This document shows positions 21,169 to 32,513 of a stretch of 64,000 nt of DNA, one piece after another. The translations under genes were made by a program, and so were the position numbers. Below the pieces are notes generated by a model, which saw nothing but the letters and a program-made list of their open reading frames with translations, did not search any database and was not told where the DNA came from. The stretch's first letter is position 1; every line of letters begins with the position of its first letter. The stretch spans positions 53,240,723 through 53,304,722 of the forward strand of contig OX465584.1 of assembly GCA_950022655.1 (NCBI GenBank), given 5' to 3'. Source of the stretch: Alentia gelatinosa. Taxonomy: Eukaryota; Annelida; Polychaeta; Phyllodocida; Polynoidae.

Positions 21169-21439
21169 TTAAATCCGCGGCCACCTTGACCCACAATGAA
21201 TCACACTCCCCCAGCTGAGGTTCTGACAATGGTAGTCAGGATATCAGCTACCCATCTTCAAATAAACACTCTAAGTAAACAAGCCAGGGGTCAAGGTCAC
21301 GCCTCTCAATTTTTTTGAAATTGGACATCAGGTGGTACCACCAGTTAAGAAATCTAGTGGGAAACGGGTGTACTAGGATCGGCGCCCTTCGGACAACCAG
21401 AAGATAATGGAAATGTGCGGCCGACGGCGATTTCGGCTG

Positions 21440-22105
21440 AGAATTCGGCCATTATGCAGACAATTTGACGCCGTTTACTCTTTTCTGAGACGACTTAAAT
21501 TGATCGCCTAGACTCCTGGTGATTCTGTGAAAACTCAGTCGTCGTGCATTTATATAAGGAGTCTTCTAATGTAAACGCTTTAAAAAATTCTTGTGCCGGC
21601 GACAATTGCAACTGATATCGCGTAATCTAGCACCACATGTGAACTATTAAGTAGACGATCTACAGTCGTCATATTTGCAGTAGTCTAGTGTGAACAGCAT
21701 TGCCACAAGCATCTCTGTAACCCGGCATTTGCACTAGATGACTAAATACGTGGCGACTGTAGATCATCAAGCCAATTGTCGTCAGGTGGTCGCAATGTCC
21801 ACTGCAAAAATCATTGACCTCAGGCTGTACCCGAGCGTTTATACTGATGGCTATAAGTTTTCACAGAATCGCCGCCTGTGTAGATGATTAATTCAAGCCT
21901 TCTTGAAATAGTCGCAGGCATCAGAGCTTGTCCAATAATCCTCAGGTGGTGCCTTATTGTATAATCTGATGTAACCAGATGATCTGCAGTCGCCACGCGC
22001 TTGGTGTTTTCTCAAGACAATTTCTAGCTTTTTATTGCTGAAAGTCATCAGGCGGTGCAAAATGCCAGAATCGCCGGCCAGAATCGTCTGGTGTAAACGC
22101 CGCGT
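21440..22105. mobile_element. Family L mosaic element
   Basis: It contains repeated inverted words: CTAATGTAAACGC, GATCTACAGTCGTCAT, CATTTGCACTAGATGACTAA, GTCGTCAGGTGG and a terminal CGTCTGGTGTAAACGCCG. These match the 324-bp array, 53811-54312 and 55200-55512. Several L-type ends in series suggest tandem or nested insertion. The ORF 21893-22141 on the minus strand is within the repeat. Confidence 0.65.
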
Positions 22106-22780
22106 GAGTCGTAACAGAGTGGAGACAGAGGTGGCGGCCAATCTAACGTATCGCTCGCTTTAATAATGCACGCCCACGGACAGTGATTCCTGCAATTACC
22201 GCAGGGGGGCGCCTTCATTATTCACCAGCCTGCAGGTCGGGAAACACGTGTGTGGCGAATTCTCACCCGTACCTGAATAACAAAGTGTGAACCTTGCTAT
22301 TGTTTCAGTGCAAATTCCATCATCTTCATGTGGCCCCCTGTCGTGGATCTAATAGCGTTTTTTTCCACAGGCTGGTTTAGCACTTTATCTGCTTAGTTAC
22401 ACAATGCCTGCAGCCAAACAAACACCTCTAGAATGGTCGACTGAGTGTATGAACGTAACATGTTTAAATGAGACTCCTTAAGGAATACAGTGTTTGAATA
22501 GTATTTCAAGCTTTACGTTGTTGGGTTAAGCGTGTAGTTCGCTTCAGCTATATTTCAGATATGGTTAAGCCAAAACGATGCGCCCAGTTGGGAGAAGGCT
22601 AGACTTGCTCAAGTATTTGATTATGAACATTCGTTAAATGATTTAACACAATCAGAATATAGTTCATTGTGGTATGTATCCTTGTCTGACTGGCCCATCC
22701 CAGTGAGGAGGGTAGCCATAGGATGCAGGGACTAGTCTAGGAGAGGGCCAACAGAACGCACCTGGTCACTATAGACTTAA
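22106..22780. other. No gene; CTCF-like word
   Basis: CCGCAGGGGGGCGCC near 22200 resembles a CTCF core. Nothing else was recognised. Confidence 0.35.
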
Positions 22781-22905
22781 GGTGGGTACCCACTGCTTCC
22801 GACACACTCCGACAAGGCTTACGACACACTACGACAAAGAAAATCCCTGTCGGAAGGCTTGTCGCAGTGTGTCGTAGTGTGTCGGTAGCTCAGTGGACAC
22901 CCACC
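22781..22905. mobile_element. 125-bp MITE, GGTGGGTACCCACT ends
   Basis: The left end GGTGGGTACCCACTGCTTCC and right end AGCTCAGTGGACACCCACC are inverted complements. CCGACACACT...CGACA arms continue inward. TAA on the left and TTTA on the right fit a PIF/Harbinger-type 3-bp A/T target. A diverged half-copy lies near 58183-58235. Confidence 0.8.
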
Positions 22906-23857
22906 TTTATCTTCCTCTATGGATAACAAACAAAACAAAATAGTTATCTACTGTTTGTTCCAGAAGTCTGATCTTAAAGAAATAGAAACACTCCTGCAAT
23001 CATACCTACCGTTCACGCTTCCTGACCAGTGGAGTACTGATACTAATTCATTTAGGTACGGATTTTTTTCTTCAGAACTCACCATTTCTCCCTATGCGTG
23101 CTTTATCGGACCCTAGTTCTACTATCTAAGACCTAAAACCCACCAAACGCAGACACAGAATTCAGACCTTCCCATGCACCGTGATGCCCATTGAATTTAG
23201 TGCAATTGTGCGTGTGATGTATGTATTAAGAATTCACAGCCTCCTAACAGGTCCTCGCTCCAGATAGTCATTAAGGCCCAACTGTTTGCACTGCCACCCC
23301 CAGTGTATGAACAGTCCCCTATCTTCGTTTGGAATGACCCCCAATAGGGTATATCAAGAGGCAGATTTGCACTCAGAGCTCACTTTGCACCCAGACACTG
23401 AGGCTTCAACATCTCCAGGCTGCTCAGCATTACCACCACTACAATGTAAGGCTTGAAGACCATAGGACACTAGGCTACAGAGGCCTTCACTGAGGATTGG
23501 GCTTCTCCACGAGCTGCTATCATCCCAGCGCTGGCGGAAAAGAGACTGATGACTACTACCTCCATATGCCACTGCTTTTGGATCATCTATATCCACCAAT
23601 TAAAGAGACAGTTGAAGGTCATAGACTGTGAGTGCTGCTGTAATAAAGAGGTCTTATATCATATGAACACTACAGAAGTGAATGTGATTTTGTATGTTGA
23701 TGAGAATTGTTATGTAACTGTATACTTTGTTATAATATATGTTATGATTACATATCTGTGTATGGTTATCTGTCTTCTCCATTGAGAATAGAAGATATTC
23801 TGAATTTGCATCTTGAGGCACGTCGGTATGCAACAGAGACCCAATGGGATCGGCCCT
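22906..23857. other. No recognised feature
   Basis: ORFs at 22919-23116, 23354-23599 and 23549-23785 lack domains and credible splice context. I see no repeat family here. Confidence 0.5.
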
Positions 23858-24150
23858 TTATCTCCCCGCTGGTATTTTTGTCCCATAAGCTTAGCATTGG
23901 GAATTCGTTCTCCATGCCCCTACGAGTATTGCAGTCTGTTCTTCATGGACTATATTGTTTGTGTCGTCCATTCTTTTAGTGTGCCCAGCAGTGAGATGAT
24001 TACAGAAAGCAACTAGTTTTGATCAAAGAAGCCATTCTCCAACTCGTTTGAATGCTACGTGATATTCTCTTGGCTGTCGCCTCATTCATATCACTCCTTA
24101 TCAAACTCATGGAGAACGACAACTTTGACCAAAACATGTTGGTTTCTTCT
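23858..24150 (+). mobile_element. Family B element with TTTTGATCAAAG palindrome
   Basis: The core 23858-24000 runs from TTTATCTCCCCGCTGG to GCAGTGAGATG and includes GCTTAGCATTGGGAATTCG. The palindrome ~24012-24146 has arms GTTTTGATCAAAG and CATTCTCCAACTCGTTTGAA facing their complements, with centre TTGGCTGTCGCCTCATTC. The same palindrome type occurs at 25957 and, split by an insertion, at 42619/43017. Confidence 0.85.
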
Positions 24151-24269
24151 TTATAACAGCACAGCTTCGACTCCACCCCAACTGACCCACTTACATCCTC
24201 CTCCCTCCAGGCACCACGAGCATGGCGGAAAACCCTCTACTACTTGAAACACAAGTCTCCGCCAACTCT

Positions 24270-24385
24270 GATTTCCGCTTCCGGGAGTAGATGGCGCAGG
24301 CGCACCAGCCCCCACCAGGCTCCACTTCCGCTCTGCAGTCCCAGGGACGGACGGGGCCGAGGCAGACAGACGATCCGCCATTCGT
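24270..24385. promoter_or_regulatory. CpG-type promoter-like cluster (ETS, YY1, NRF1)
   Basis: Motifs within ~110 bp: ETS CTTCCGGG (24278) and ACTTCCGC (24324), GATGGCGC (24290), NRF1-like GCGCAGGCGC (24295), and CCGCCAT (24375-24381, YY1-like on the minus strand). Such clusters typify housekeeping, often bidirectional, promoters in animals. A 135-aa minus-strand ORF spans it, and an internal Met at 24381 gives MADRLSAS..., which could be a first exon, but I recognise no protein. Confidence 0.5.
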
Positions 24386-24559
24386 GCTGTGCTTTTGTTT
24401 ATAAGGGAGACGTTGTTTGTTGTGTAAGCTCTCACCGGGAGCTGCTCGGAGTTACTCGTCCAGCTTACATTACGGGACTCCACGGAGACGTACTGTACCG
24501 CACCGTCTGCCCCACACCCCCCACTCCCCACTCCGAGCATCATTCCTTTCTCCTGCATG

Positions 24560-25009
24560 CCAACCCGGGTACGCCTTTGTTTTAACCAACCAGAGACAAT
24601 ATTTGTGGCTCAGGTTGATACACAGTCGGCATTGGGGTAGAGCTGGTCCTCTGGTAGTTTTCATTCTAAAGCTTTTATTTGACGTAGGGTCCAGGGGTCT
24701 GTTTAGTAACTTATTCCTGCGAAAGTACAGTATACAGGGAGGCCTCGTATGAGGTTTAACATTTAATAGTTTTCGTTCAGGCAAGATTGTTCTACCTGAT
24801 TAAGAGTCATCCATAATATAAGTGTTGAATAAGTTGCCATGTCACGGCAAGACCATGAAAGACAGCCTCAGATCAGGCTGAGGTCCATGCCACTTTATTG
24901 TAGACATAAAGTGGGCTATTGAAGAAAGTTGCAATACAAACAAAGACGCAATAAAGAAATTTAACCTAAAGAAAAAAAATTACCCAAATCGTTTTTGTGT
25001 CTCGTCGGT
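24560..25009. other. No gene; small stem
   Basis: CCTCAG/CTGAGG form a short stem at about 24869-24887, followed by A-rich sequence. No family assignment. Confidence 0.4.
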
Positions 25010-25060
25010 GTACAGAAAAGTGTCTTCATACACGAGCCTAGATTATCAAACAGGCCCCAG
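25010..25060 (+). repeat. Shared segment V, copy 2
   Basis: GTACAGAAAAGTGTCTTCAT, then CGAGCCTAGATTATCAAACA, parallels 43605-43672 and 14598-14650 on the same strand. Confidence 0.5.
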
Positions 25061-25173
25061 TGGCAGGCTTTAGCGGCTTCAGCGGCCACGTAATTGATGC
25101 CTCAGAGGTAGCACATGAAATAATTACCTAATGATATAAGGCTATTTCAGGTCGTTACTCATATCATACCTTA

Positions 25174-25544
25174 TTGAGCGTGGGCCACACGCTCATATTC
25201 TCTGCCTAAAAGTTAGAGCGATCACATAGACTTTGAGCTTGCTGCAAAAAACAAACTATTCACAATCTGCGTGCTAACATTGTGATATCACGAGAGGAAA
25301 CGAGGCTTAGTGCCTAGATGCATGCCCATGACTAATCACTAGAGACCGAGGTATTCCAGTGAACTACTGGTGCTTGGTATACTAGGATCCTTGGCAGGTG
25401 GTGAGAGAAATGGCAAGTTGACTGGGTGCAAGAGGGTAACAGAAAATGACCCATAGACTGAACATTACCCAAACCATTTAATTATGATCTATTTATAATT
25501 CAATACTCATTTATCAATGATGAACATACAATTTGGTCCTAGTT
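25174..25544 (-). mobile_element. Family S element
   Basis: On the minus strand it begins CTAGGACCAAAT, includes GTTACCCTCTTGCACCCAGT, and ends with hairpin GAGCGTGTGGCCCACGCTC followed by AATAA. This is the CTCAATAA type of 3' end rather than the CTCTAAAA type. Non-coding. Confidence 0.85.
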
Positions 25545-25881
25545 ATTATAAACCTATGGCCGAACGTCTACAGAATACTACTGACTGGCCGGGTGCAGTA
25601 TTGATAATGTTCGGCGCACTGTGCCCCTAGTGAATACCTCGGGTCAACAAGTACATAAAACAAGTGCATAAAATGGCGTTTTTACTCTCTCATAATATCT
25701 AGCTATCTATTAATTAGGAAACGTGTTAACGCTATGGAGCCATCCATAAAGTACGTACGCAATGAGGGGGGGTGGGGGAGTTCAACAATTTTGGAAATTT
25801 TGCATATGCTACTTCTTTGTTCTATTGCGTAGAAGACTTGCAGGAGGTAGGGGGTCCAAAAATTTCAGAAAGTCTGCATAC

Positions 25882-26100
25882 TTATCTGACCCCTGGTATT
25901 TTTGTCCAGTAAGTTTAACATCGGGATCTCGGTTTCCATGCTCCTAAGAGTTCAATACAGAAAGCAACTCGTTTTAATCAAAATCATTGTTCTCCAACTT
26001 TGAATGCTTCGTGATATTCACTCGGCTATCGCCTCGTCCATAGCACTTTGCATCAAACTCGTGGAGAATGACGACTCTGACCAAAATTTGATGATTTCTT
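25882..26100 (+). mobile_element. Family B element with internal deletion
   Basis: TTATCTGACCCCTGGTATTT and AAGTTTAACATCGGGA mark the core, but the right TIR is gone. ACAGAAAGCAACTCGTTTTA then leads into a complete palindrome (to GACCAAAATTTGATG) with centre CACTCGGCTATCGCCTCGTC. Confidence 0.8.
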
Positions 26101-26378
26101 CTCTAGTTCTTCATTGATGGCTCCAATGCTCTATAGGGAATACAGGTAAGACGAACACAGGGCCTGGTTGTCTGGCTTATATATTCCCCATACCCTGTAG
26201 CGATACTTAATCGGCAGTTGACGAATATACATTTTTCTGGTGTGACAACGCTGGATCTCACGTGACGTTTGATATGTCACTGCAGCGCCACCTGTGTCAT
26301 CATTATCGATCGTGAAATATCGGAAATACGTCTGGCTTCTCTGTACGACCGATACCTTCCCGATACCTAGCAGTCCGT

Positions 26379-26741
26379 TTTTAGAGCGTGCTGTTTAGAG
26401 TGGCATTGACTTTTAGCGTGTTTCCAGAAAACTATCCCTTCATTCTCTCTCTGCTACCACTGCCGCAGTTGAAAAGGAGCAGGGTGCCAGTGTCTCAGGG
26501 TTTCAGAGGCATGCTCAACTGATCATGACCAATCACTTGAGACCTAAATACCTCATTGACCCACTGGTGCCTGGTATATTTGGATCCTCGACTCAGGCAG
26601 TCTCAGAAATGGTAAGTTGACTGGGTCTAAGTGGGTTACAGAAAGCTATACATAGACTGAATGTAACCCTTACCTTTTAATTCTTATTCATATGTAATTG
26701 CACGCTCATTCATCAATAATAAATACAACACTTGCTCCTAA
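26379..26741 (-). mobile_element. Family S element
   Basis: On the minus strand it runs from TTAGGAGCAAGTG through GAATGAGCGTGCAATTACAT and GTAACCCACTTAGACCCAGT to AGCACGCTCTAAAAA. It lies between family B (25882) and family A (26824) copies. No TIR is apparent. Confidence 0.85.
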
Positions 26742-26823
26742 TTTATAAAAGGTGTATTAGGGCTGTTATATTAAGAGGCTTCACTGGAGCCCCAGCGATA
26801 TATTTCACCACTGAAACATATTA

Positions 26824-27125
26824 TTGTAAAACTGGATGAGGTTTAATCTTGGCCACCGTATTCCACGACTGAAGTTTGGCAAAGTGACTTCATGAGGCGA
26901 AGCCGAGTGAAGTCCGGAGCCAAAACTTCAGGAGTGGAATGCGGTGGCGAAGATTAAAACGAATCAGGTTTTGATTTTATCCTACCCTATCTTCTCGATT
27001 TTGGAATATCACGTGATAACAATGCTGTATGCCACTAGTGGCATATAACACTCCGTATGCCAGTCAGCGTGGCATACGGAAAACCAATGTTAAGTCTATG
27101 GGATTTTATATTAGGGGTAGGATAA
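26824..27125 (-). mobile_element. Family A element, inverted copy
   Basis: The palindrome 26824-26976 comes first, then the core 26977-27125 ending TAGGGGTAGGATAA. Its sequence is close to the complement of 7601-7904, including GAGGCGAAGCCGAGTG in the palindrome centre. Non-coding. Confidence 0.9.
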
Positions 27126-27329
27126 GAAGTAGAAGTGTGTCTACGCAAAGAGCTGGCGGTTTTATGTGTGGTGCTGAATAACCAAGAAATGACTGGAGAC
27201 AACTTCAGGACTCACTGGGGGGATGTTTCATATCTAAAAGGATTCTCCTATGACTGTCATATAGTCCTAGGACTGTCATAGGACGATCCACATTGAATAA
27301 GTATGGATTGTCCTTTCAATGCACAGGGA

Positions 27330-27622
27330 GAAGAACGAAGACTTGAAATGTCCTGTCAAGCTGTTTAATGAAACTGTCATTGTCCTAACTTTAATTCTGA
27401 AAAGTATATTCTTTTGGAGGGACATATCAATAGGTGATCTTTCTGAAACTGGTAGCCTAACTAACCATCATATGATCAATGAACTCGCTTGAATGATATC
27501 CCTCGTGCTTCCTATAAGAATAAAACTTTTTTTAGATAGAAAACTGACAAGAAGATTGATCGGGAGAGGACGTAGACTTGAAATATCTCCTCCAGGCCGT
27601 TTAATGAAACTGTTATTGTCCT
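27330..27622. repeat. Pair of ~60-bp direct repeats
   Basis: AGACTTGAAAT, then GTTTAATGAAACTGT(C/T)ATTGTCCT, occurs at about 27338-27393 and 27571-27622, about 230 bp apart. The first copy is preceded by an inverted CCTATGACTGTCATA / CTGTCATAGGA motif. Confidence 0.65.
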
Positions 27623-27760
27623 GCATACACATAGGGCCTACAACAAATACGAGGCATACCTTAAGAGCCTACCATACGTACAAGGCATACACAAAGAGCT
27701 TATGACACATGCCAGGCACACACAAAGGACTTATGGCACATATCGGGCATACAGTTATTC
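27623..27760. repeat. ~32-bp imperfect tandem repeat
   Basis: Four to five units share GGCATACACAAAGAGCTTAT-type sequence (CACA, GGCATAC, TTATG). Each unit is diverged. Confidence 0.65.
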
Positions 27761-28239
27761 TAGGAATACAGTTACTGGGAACCAGACGTATAAAACCAGT
27801 GCTACGGATACACAGAATCAATATCTAAAATCAAGCATGTAGATTCCCAAACCTGGTTAAAAAACTACTGTAATACTAGGAATAACCTACAGTGAATATG
27901 TGGATAGTATATTAAAGTGCTGATTCAACAGAGGGACCAATCTATGACAAGACCTGCCGAAATGGAGATGGGGAAAAAATCAGAATAAATTGTATAATTA
28001 TAGCTGGCGGTGGAAGTGCTCAATTTCTCTCTGATAGTTTCGGGCGCTTATATGATTTATCACCCGAGTATATTCACCATGTAAAGATATTATACAATGA
28101 TCTTCGATAAAATATTCCGAACCGACCAGAAACTTTTCGTTAAGATGTTAGTCTGGTGAAATCAGCACTTAAGCAACATCTTCCTGTCTCAGACTCAGAA
28201 AGCAATATCTTTGTGTCACAGACCTGTAACTGAGGGAGT

Positions 28240-28404
28240 AAATCCCCGCACGGCACTTCGCGTGGTCCTCGGACATTTTTATCACTGTCTAAGCTGGCTC
28301 CAGAGGTCGCGCCAGTCGCCGACTGACACGTGACAGAGTGAGCAGCCAATGAGAGGCCACAACCTGAGGGACGCCATTGGTGACTTGATGAATACCATAT
28401 AAGG
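28240..28404. promoter_or_regulatory. CCAAT / E-box / CArG cluster
   Basis: GACACGTGACAG (E-box), AGCCAATGAGAG (CCAAT), GCCATTGGTG (inverted CCAAT) and a perfect CArG box CCATATAAGG (28395-28404) occur in ~80 bp. CArG plus NF-Y spacing is typical of SRF-regulated promoters. No downstream exon was recognised. Confidence 0.4.
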
Positions 28405-28558
28405 GCATGTTCATCTGGTCTGCATTTTTATTCAGATTTGATAAGACAGTAATAAAGGGAAGCGAACAGAAATATGCACTGAAAGTTACCCTGGTCGACC
28501 TGACCTCTGTTTAGACCTCGGGCTCTCTTCTAAGATCCCAGCCATTTTCTTTCTGTTA

Positions 28559-28750
28559 GAATTCGCTATAAGCCCTGGTGAATTCAATAGCAGGAGCTGT
28601 CGTTATAGATATGAGCTTCGAATTCTCTATGGGCCCTGTAGAATTCAATAGCATGAGCTGTCCGTATAAATATGAGTTTGGAAATCGCTATAGGCCTTGG
28701 TAAAATCAATACAACTAGCTGTGTCTATAAACTTGAGGTTGGAAAATCGA
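28559..28750. repeat. Three-copy 61-bp tandem repeat
   Basis: Units starting at about 28559, 28620 and 28681 each read GAATTCGCTAT-like, then GGCC(C/T)TG, AATTCAATAGCA, AGCTGT and TATGAG. The third is the most diverged. Confidence 0.9.
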
Positions 28751-29269
28751 GACCGCATTCGAGGCTCGGATGCTAGGCATCACATGTGGTTAAGTAAGAC
28801 AGGATTGAAGAATACCACAATAGACATTGTAACCATATGCTATTGAGGAAATAAATAAAAGATACAAATCATCATTACATATTTTTAGATTGAATCCTCC
28901 AACGGTAGTACAGGAGGTTGGTACAATACATGAAACCGCGATATTCAATGATATTATAACCTTAGATGATTAATAGTGAAATAATATGATAGTGAAAAAT
29001 TAAATTTGTCTTCAAATATCGATGAAAGGCGAATAATCATTACTTTTGAACATTTCGAGGTATATTATAAAGGGAATAAAGACCATGCTTCTAAACTGTG
29101 AATGAATACTCACACATGGACTTAAAAATACGTCCCTCCCCCTCAAGGGCATTGAGGCAAGTACTTGCCAAGTCCTCGAGTTCGTATGGATTCACAGATT
29201 AAATGTCAGATTAATTTTCCCACCATATTAACCCAGTTCCTATATATATATATCATGATGTACCCGTGG
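28751..29269. other. No gene; possible T fragment
   Basis: TCTTCAAATATCGATGAAAG with AATAATCATTACTTTT near 29010 resembles the end of a family T core. Nothing else was seen. Confidence 0.35.
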
Positions 29270-29612
29270 GCGAATGTCTCACTTTCACTGATCGGAGTAC
29301 AGATTCCGTTTGTCACTAACTGATGAGAGAATATTCACATACGTCCCTCCCGTGACCACTGTCATTCTGTTATTCCACCTTTTAGTGAGTTGCAAAATGG
29401 CGGTTTCAATGATTACCTGGTATATTATAACAAGACATAGTGAGTGCGACTGAGTTACATCTGTGCCTTGTTCTTTTGGTCACAAATATTCACCTCGTTC
29501 TTCTAACTTAGTGAATACATGTATTTTCAACCAAAACAGCTCAGAACGGATTTCATTCAGGCACACTAACCATGTTTACATATAATACTGACTACATCGT
29601 CCTCCTGTTGAA
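29270..29612 (-). mobile_element. Family U element
   Basis: On the minus strand it reads TGAATGAAATCCGTTCTGAG ... ATGGCGTTTTGCAACTCACT-like ... CGGAATCTGTACTCCGATCA, the same order of blocks as 61834-62090. ACGTCCCTCCCGT here also matches the 10360 fragment. Confidence 0.6.
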
Positions 29613-29739
29613 AAACAAATTTATACACTATTATTTTCTTCCAGCGTCATAAACTCCCCGCAAAAAAAAATCAAGCAACATTTTGAATCGATATTTCAAT
29701 TCAGTTTATGAAATATACAATAAAGAGTGATAAATCTGA

Positions 29740-30040
29740 TATATGGCGCGGGTCGTATGCTACCACGCTTCCCTATTCAGTGGAGACCTAGCGGGGTCGC
29801 TCTTGCGTAGGCAGACAAAACGGGGGCGGTGATCTGGTTAGACGGCGGATTAATTCAATAAGGCCGACCTCATCACGGTAAAGTAGCGCCGGTCGGCGGG
29901 CTCCGGGGTCCTCTGGTGGTGGCGCGTCTCGGTAGGTGGCGCTTCTTAAAGTTGGCTGCGTCTACCCGTTTACACGGAGAGCGCGCCTCTATTTCGCCAG
30001 GACGTCACAGCCACTTCCGGGAGAGTGAAAGAGACTATTT
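29740..30040. promoter_or_regulatory. CpG-rich island
   Basis: The sequence is GC- and CpG-rich (GCGCCGGTCGGCGGG, GGTGGTGGCGCG, GGAGAGCGCGCC), and ends with GACGTCAC and an ETS-like CACTTCCGGG at about 30012. It contrasts sharply with the AT-rich flanks. It may be a promoter, but no coding exon was recognised. Confidence 0.4.
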
Positions 30041-30257
30041 GCAATCTCCAAGCATAGGCGGTGGTGAAAAACTGATTTCCAAATAATCATAACGTACTCC
30101 ATCAGGTACATTGATGCCATTTTAAAACCTTTCCTCGTGGGAAATCCCCGATTATCGACCATATGGAACTTGGTATTTGATTACTTTGCGCCAAATAGCT
30201 ATAGCCTCGATCAAGATTTGAAGACCTAATTGGGGACATATATTCCTTTGGTGTAGC

Positions 30258-30522
30258 CTATAGGACACTGTGTGATTGCTAGTTCCGCCATCATCCGCCA
30301 GGAAAGTGTAGAATAGTGCTACTGTAGTCGGGGTGGGGGGGGGACCACTGTTATCAGTTGTTATAATCTATAGGTAATATTGAGACGAGGCTAACATTCC
30401 TCTACGACAATCCCAAAAATTATTTTGGATAAAATCCATTGATAATTGGTCCGACCACCTGGTGTTTTGGATGGCCTTGGGGGCAAGATGGTCCCCTCCA
30501 TAGCACACTAGCTATGTACCTG
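30258..30522 (+). mobile_element. Family J element, copy 3
   Basis: The full block order is kept: TATAGGACACTGTGTGATTG, CCATCATCCGCCAGGAAA, GATAAAATCCATTGATAATT, CCACCTGGTGTTTTGGATGG and AGCTATGTAC. A G-run (30341-30350) interrupts it. Confidence 0.78.
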
Positions 30523-30533
30523 ATGATGATACT

Positions 30534-30800
30534 TATTCCTATATATCTATGGCTAAACATTCAATAGTTCTGAGGATGTAGTGACTACAGTTTTCATACC
30601 AAGGCCGACGTTTTCATACTGAGCTTGACCATTCGACGCTGTCTAGACCGATGGGATCGTAGCTTATCGAGATATATGCGGGAAGAAATTGTACAAGTTG
30701 ATGAAACCCGATAATGGTGGATATGTCTACCGCATCTATCGAAGGTCAACGAATCACCATTTCTATCAGTATTTTACGGTACTTGTATATATAGGAATAG
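30534..30800 (+). mobile_element. Family T core without palindrome
   Basis: It has ACTTATTCCTATATATC on the left and GTATATATAGGAATAG on the right, with GACGTTTTCATACTGAGC and CTTATCGAGATA inside. The palindrome that follows the core in 17345-17762 is absent, and unrelated sequence follows. Confidence 0.6.
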
Positions 30801-30998
30801 AGAAACCCGTGTTGTCGGTTGTAGGACCAAAGAAGTGGATCTTGGTAGGACCAACTACGCAGGGCCCCAATTCGCGACACGCACCCTTTACCTCAATATA
30901 GGAGAGCAGAGATAGCATAGGTCCCCCTGCCTCAAAGTGGACCAGTGTTGGTTCGCACTGCGGCCAGTGTCGACCTGCATGCCCCACACTATCAGCCT

Positions 30999-31370
30999 TT
31001 ATCCTACCCCTAATAGACTGGGGTAATTTGCCATAGACTTAACATAGGCAAATTTTATGTGGCAGGCCGTGACATAAAGTGTTTTTTATGCCACTAGAGT
31101 AATAACAATATTGACCAATCAGAAAGCAGGATGTCAGCTATTATGAAAAAAAGTTCTGTTGGTCGTTGAGTCAATATTTATCTTTTAGTAATACAAAAGC
31201 ATAGACAGGGTAGGATAAATAAGAAACCGAACTAGAGTTAAACTTGTCAGTGTCTATGCCACTCTGGTCAGGTCTGCTCCTCACTCCACTCGGCTACGCC
31301 TCGTGTAGTAATACACGACCTGCCCATCGTGGCATAAACATTGTCAAGTCTAACTCTCGTTCGGTTTCTA
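30999..31370 (+). mobile_element. Family A element with divergent palindrome
   Basis: The core 30999-31219 runs from TTATCCTACCCCTAATAG to GGGTAGGATAAA. The palindrome 31221-31369 has arms AGAAACCGAACTAGAGTTA and TAACTCTCGTTCGGTTTCT, with centre CACTCGGCTACGCCTCGTG. The arms share almost nothing with the 7601 copy, yet the centre is nearly the same. Confidence 0.88.
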
Positions 31371-31664
31371 CTAAGTATGCCCCACGATGCTCTCAGCTAA
31401 CATATGTACTTCTAAGCCCCGCTCTACGCACGCCCAAGGTCGTCATGGGCGGGGCTTAATCATTTTGCTTCATTAACAGAGCTTAAATGATTTAGTTGAG
31501 CTTTAAGCTACCTGGAACTCAGGGACTAGTTCTACTAACACCACCGACATAGTAACCATTATCTATAAATAGACTAGCATGGGGATTAGCATACCGACCA
31601 GTATAGATTGGCATAGAATAGGGAATACTACAGGAACTCGATCGACTCTCTACTGTAATGAATT

Positions 31665-31935
31665 TTATCTCACTCCTAGTATTTTCCCCCATAGACTTAA
31701 CATTAGGAACTTGCAGCCAATGCCCATGGGGTATTGTGAAAGAATACCGTCAATGGATGATGATATCACACATGTTAGGCAATTTGTCGATGATAGGGGC
31801 GAGATCAAATCTAAACCGGACTCGATCTATATCAGCTGAAAATACGCTGGTTTGCTATGTTATCTCACTCGGCAATTACTCCGTAACCAAAACCCATAGC
31901 GTATTTTCTGCAGCTACGAATCTTAATTGTGTCTG
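31665..31935 (+). mobile_element. Family B element, third palindrome type
   Basis: The core 31665-31806 runs from TTATCTCACTCCTAGTA to GGGGCGAGAT and has CATAGACTTAACATTAGGAA. The palindrome 31808-31935 has AGCTGAAAATACGCT arms, with the centre decayed to CTCACTCGGCAATTACTCC. Confidence 0.8.
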
Positions 31936-31972
31936 ATTGGGAGGTTTGAAAGAAAACTTCTTGAATACATGG

Positions 31973-31996
31973 TTGCCATAGTGTCTCTATGGCAAC
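31973..31996. repeat. Hairpin GTTGCCATAG / CTATGGCAAC
   Basis: A perfect 10-bp stem with a short loop. Each arm also resembles an RFX half-site. No larger element was identified. Confidence 0.6.
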
Positions 31997-31997
31997 T

Positions 31998-32513
31998 AAT
32001 ATTCTTATATACATATGTACGGTCGTAGCTCCTCTATTTACCTTAAGTCTTCTATCTATACACACAGTCATCGTGTTCCATATCATATAAATTGAGTGAG
32101 TCAATTGGCTTTCATGTCTAGTAGTACATTACTTTCATATTCCTAAATTTCAATATGATCCTTTGATGTTCATATAGAAGATATAGCTTTGCTTTGTCTA
32201 CATTCTCGATCCAATTTCCATTCCCATAAGAAATATATCTCATATAGTATTGCATTAGCAACAAGGAAAACTCTCCTCCACATACCTCTTGTCGCAATCT
32301 TAGTGTAATCCAATTCTAGATTCCTAGCATTATCTTAGATATTTTTTCATCAGCGTTTTTTCAGGGAGAAAAGAATACATCAATCACCGGAATTCGGTAG
32401 TCTGCCGTTCTTCCATCCGGGCCCTCAAAACTCTCATGTATGTTCTTGGTCATAATCAGACAGTAGATAATGTGTAAAAATGTTTACCTTTTTTGTCGTG
32501 CTTCTTTTGTTTG
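31998..32513. other. No recognised feature
   Basis: AT-rich sequence without identifiable repeat ends or coding segments. Confidence 0.5.
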
